From contig JAQCER010000158.1 in NCBI GenBank assembly GCA_027618625.1, forward strand, positions 1 through 7,197: 7,197 nt of DNA. Reading direction: 5' to 3'. Under the pieces are notes generated by a model. The model did no database searches. It was not told the origin of the DNA and saw only the letters and a program-made list of their open reading frames with translations. A program made the position numbers and the translations under genes. Shown piece after piece: positions 6,429 through 7,197 of the stretch. The stretch comes from Verrucomicrobiota bacterium. GTDB taxonomy: Bacteria > Verrucomicrobiota > Verrucomicrobiia > Verrucomicrobiales > DEV007. How positions within the stretch are numbered: position 1 is the first letter of the stretch; the number at the start of each line of letters is the position of its first letter.

Positions 6429-6493
6429 AAAGTAGTCCGGGCTTTAGCTCGATCTCATGCCGCGAGGAGTTGAGCTGAAGCTCAAACTACTTT
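6429..6493. terminator. Long imperfect hairpin, likely bidirectional terminator
   Basis: The outer arms AAAGTAGT (6429-6436) and ACTACTTT (6486-6493) pair perfectly. After a two-base mismatch, two further pairs and the ten-base arms GCTTTAGCTC (6441-6450) and GAGCTGAAGC (6472-6481, one G-U pair) continue the helix, leaving a 21-base apical loop. The hairpin begins two bases after the sigma-factor stop codon, and the right arm runs into TTTT on the plus strand. The minus strand ends its arm with TTT only, so termination may be stronger for the sigma factor. A smaller alternative hairpin, TTGAGC-TGAA-GCTCAA (6470-6485), competes with the long fold. Confidence 0.72.
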
Positions 6494-7019
6494 TGCTACC
6501 ATGGCGCTCCATCAAGAGTTCCCCATCGCGTTTCATTTCCAAAGCACTGACCCAACGCTGGAGGAAGACAGTGATGGCGAAGAATCCGGCGTCAGATAAA
6601 AACCACAGCGGCAACGGAACGTACTGGCCGCCCAGGATTTCCTGGTTGAGCGGATACACCCAGGCGATCCCACCGGCAAGGGCATCGCAGATCAAATGCA
6701 GAAGCACCGCCAGCCACATGCAGTGCGCGATCAGCCACGGCCGCGGTTGCCCGAGCCAACGACCGACGAGGAGGCAAACCGGATAGATCCCCAGCAGAAA
6801 CCAGATAGTATGAGTCGGGCTCTGCAAGCGGGCGGACAATTTCCAGTGTGGCGAGAGCAGGTCAGGAGCCGCTCCGGCGATGCCAATCATGATCAATTGG
6901 GCATTGGTGAACAGGCGCGACGTCGATGCACGCGTCAGCTGCAACGCGCTGAGCGCATTCGTCACGACTACTGGAGCCAGCGCATGGGTGATCACGAACA
7001 TTCGGCATGAATGATACAT
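6444..7019 (-). CDS. YdjM-type membrane-bound metal-dependent hydrolase family protein
   Basis: This 191-residue protein has several hydrophobic segments (about 41-52, 72-89, 98-120 and 136-155) and the conserved polar pattern of the YdjM/PF04307 family. The pattern consists of an N-terminal THA (11-13), GAAPDLLSPH (49-58), SPTHT (67-71) and HLICDALAGGIAWVYPL (108-124). His12, Asp53, His70, His108 and Asp112 are the likely metal ligands. The family is inner-membrane and annotated as putative hydrolases; the substrate is unknown. Met7 (7001) may be the true start, because the family usually begins just before the THA motif; neither ATG has a ribosome-binding site. The last 15 or so residues (SLSFSSTPRGMRSS) are encoded by the terminator hairpin and are probably not functional. 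The gene stands alone, convergent with the sigma factor. Confidence 0.85.
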   Translation of the reverse strand: MYHSCRMFVITHALAPVVVTNALSALQLTRASTSRLFTNAQLIMIGIAGAAPDLLSPHWKLSARLQSPTHTIWFLLGIYPVCLLVGRWLGQPRPWLIAHCMWLAVLLHLICDALAGGIAWVYPLNQEILGGQYVPLPLWFLSDAGFFAITVFLQRWVSALEMKRDGELLMERHGSKSSLSFSSTPRGMRSS

Positions 7020-7024
7020 GATAC
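7011..7024 (+). repeat. 7-bp tandem duplication over the YdjM-type start codon
   Basis: ATGATAC occurs twice in direct succession (7011-7017 and 7018-7024). The minus-strand ATG at 7019 lies across the junction of the two units. If the duplication is recent, the first ATG may be an accident and the one at 7001 the older start. It is short enough to be coincidental. Confidence 0.45.
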
Positions 7025-7040
7025 GTGCGACGTGATCAGA

Positions 7041-7069
7041 ATCTTAGCCATTTTGCCCGGCAAGCCCAA
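7041..7069 (-). promoter_or_regulatory. Weak candidate promoter for the YdjM-type gene
   Basis: On the minus strand, TTGGGC (7069-7064) and TAAGAT (7046-7041) are separated by 17 bases. They match three and four of six consensus bases. Transcription would begin near 7034, about 15 bases before the first ATG. The match is weak, but the spacing and position fit, and no better candidate is seen between the two minus-strand genes. Confidence 0.25.
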
Positions 7070-7108
7070 CCTCCTTCCAAGCATCAATTCGTGAGTTCGC
7101 TTTCCTAT

Positions 7109-7197
7109 TCAGGGCGACCGCAAAATTTTCTCCATCTTTCGTCCCTTTGCCAGTTTGTCCACCAGCTTGTCGAGGTATCTGACCTGCCTGGTCAATG
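7109..7197 (-). CDS. C-terminal end of an unidentified minus-strand gene entering from the right edge
   Basis: A minus-strand frame is open from the right edge to TGA at 7111-7109. It encodes 28 residues, beginning LTRQVRYLDKLVDK and ending KMEKILRSP. About 21 of 28 third codon positions are G or C, and the sequence looks like a charged amphipathic helix, as expected for real coding DNA. A second minus frame stays open longer, to a TAA near 7047, but has AT-rich third positions and is judged a shadow. No family can be named from this fragment. It would lie 89 bases upstream of the YdjM-type gene, in the same direction. Confidence 0.5.
   Translation of the reverse strand, partial: LTRQVRYLDKLVDKLAKGRKMEKILRSP

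Noticed and set aside
6696..7010. 104-residue plus-strand open frame opposite the YdjM-type gene
   Set aside because: The minus strand carries the membrane segments and the His/Asp motifs; this frame is a charged shadow.
6992..7051. Small minus-strand ORF starting MAKILITSH and overlapping the start of the YdjM-type gene
   Set aside because: It is only 19 codons long, ends inside the YdjM-type frame, and the AAGGAGG upstream is too far from its ATG to serve as a ribosome-binding site.

Overview
The window looks like a piece of a bacterial chromosome, most likely from the Verrucomicrobiota (or a related PVC phylum). This rests on content: a DUF1800/DUF1501 gene pair, a DNRLRE-domain secreted protein, and jelly-roll modules inserted inside DUF1800. 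These combinations are frequent in secretomes of that group. Base composition is moderately GC-rich, and none of the five complete gene starts has a convincing Shine-Dalgarno sequence. The phylum call is inference; no rRNA or other phylogenetic marker is present.

Left and centre (95-5601, minus strand): three tightly packed genes, probably one operon read right to left. The first encodes a DNRLRE-type secreted protein (5601-4657). The second encodes a very large DUF1800 protein (4611-1480) with two related jelly-roll domains nested inside the DUF1800 fold. The third encodes a Tat-exported DUF1501 protein of the alkaline phosphatase/sulfatase-like type (1450-95). Gaps are 45 and 29 bases. All three carry export signals, two Sec-type and one twin-arginine, so the operon builds a set of exported proteins. 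The biochemical role of DUF1800/DUF1501 pairs is not established; a role at the cell surface in carbohydrate binding or processing is a hypothesis. A good promoter sits so close to the first start codon that the mRNA may be leaderless.

Centre right (5602-6427): a 187-base divergent intergenic region contains two small dyads, a possible 45-codon ORF and a 6-bp hairpin directly before the next start codon. It is followed by an ECF-type sigma factor on the plus strand (5789-6427). No anti-sigma gene follows, because the next gene is convergent.

Right (6428-7197): a long, nearly complete hairpin (6429-6493) begins right after the sigma-factor stop codon and reaches into the 3' end of a convergent minus-strand gene. 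That gene (7019-6444) encodes a small membrane protein of the YdjM-type metal-dependent hydrolase family. The last 89 bases appear to hold the C-terminal end of another minus-strand gene. The first 89 bases may hold the end of a plus-strand gene, but this is weak.

No tRNA, rRNA, CRISPR array, insertion sequence or integrase was seen. The most distinctive items are the double domain insertion in the DUF1800 protein, the putative leaderless operon promoter, and the shared bidirectional terminator.
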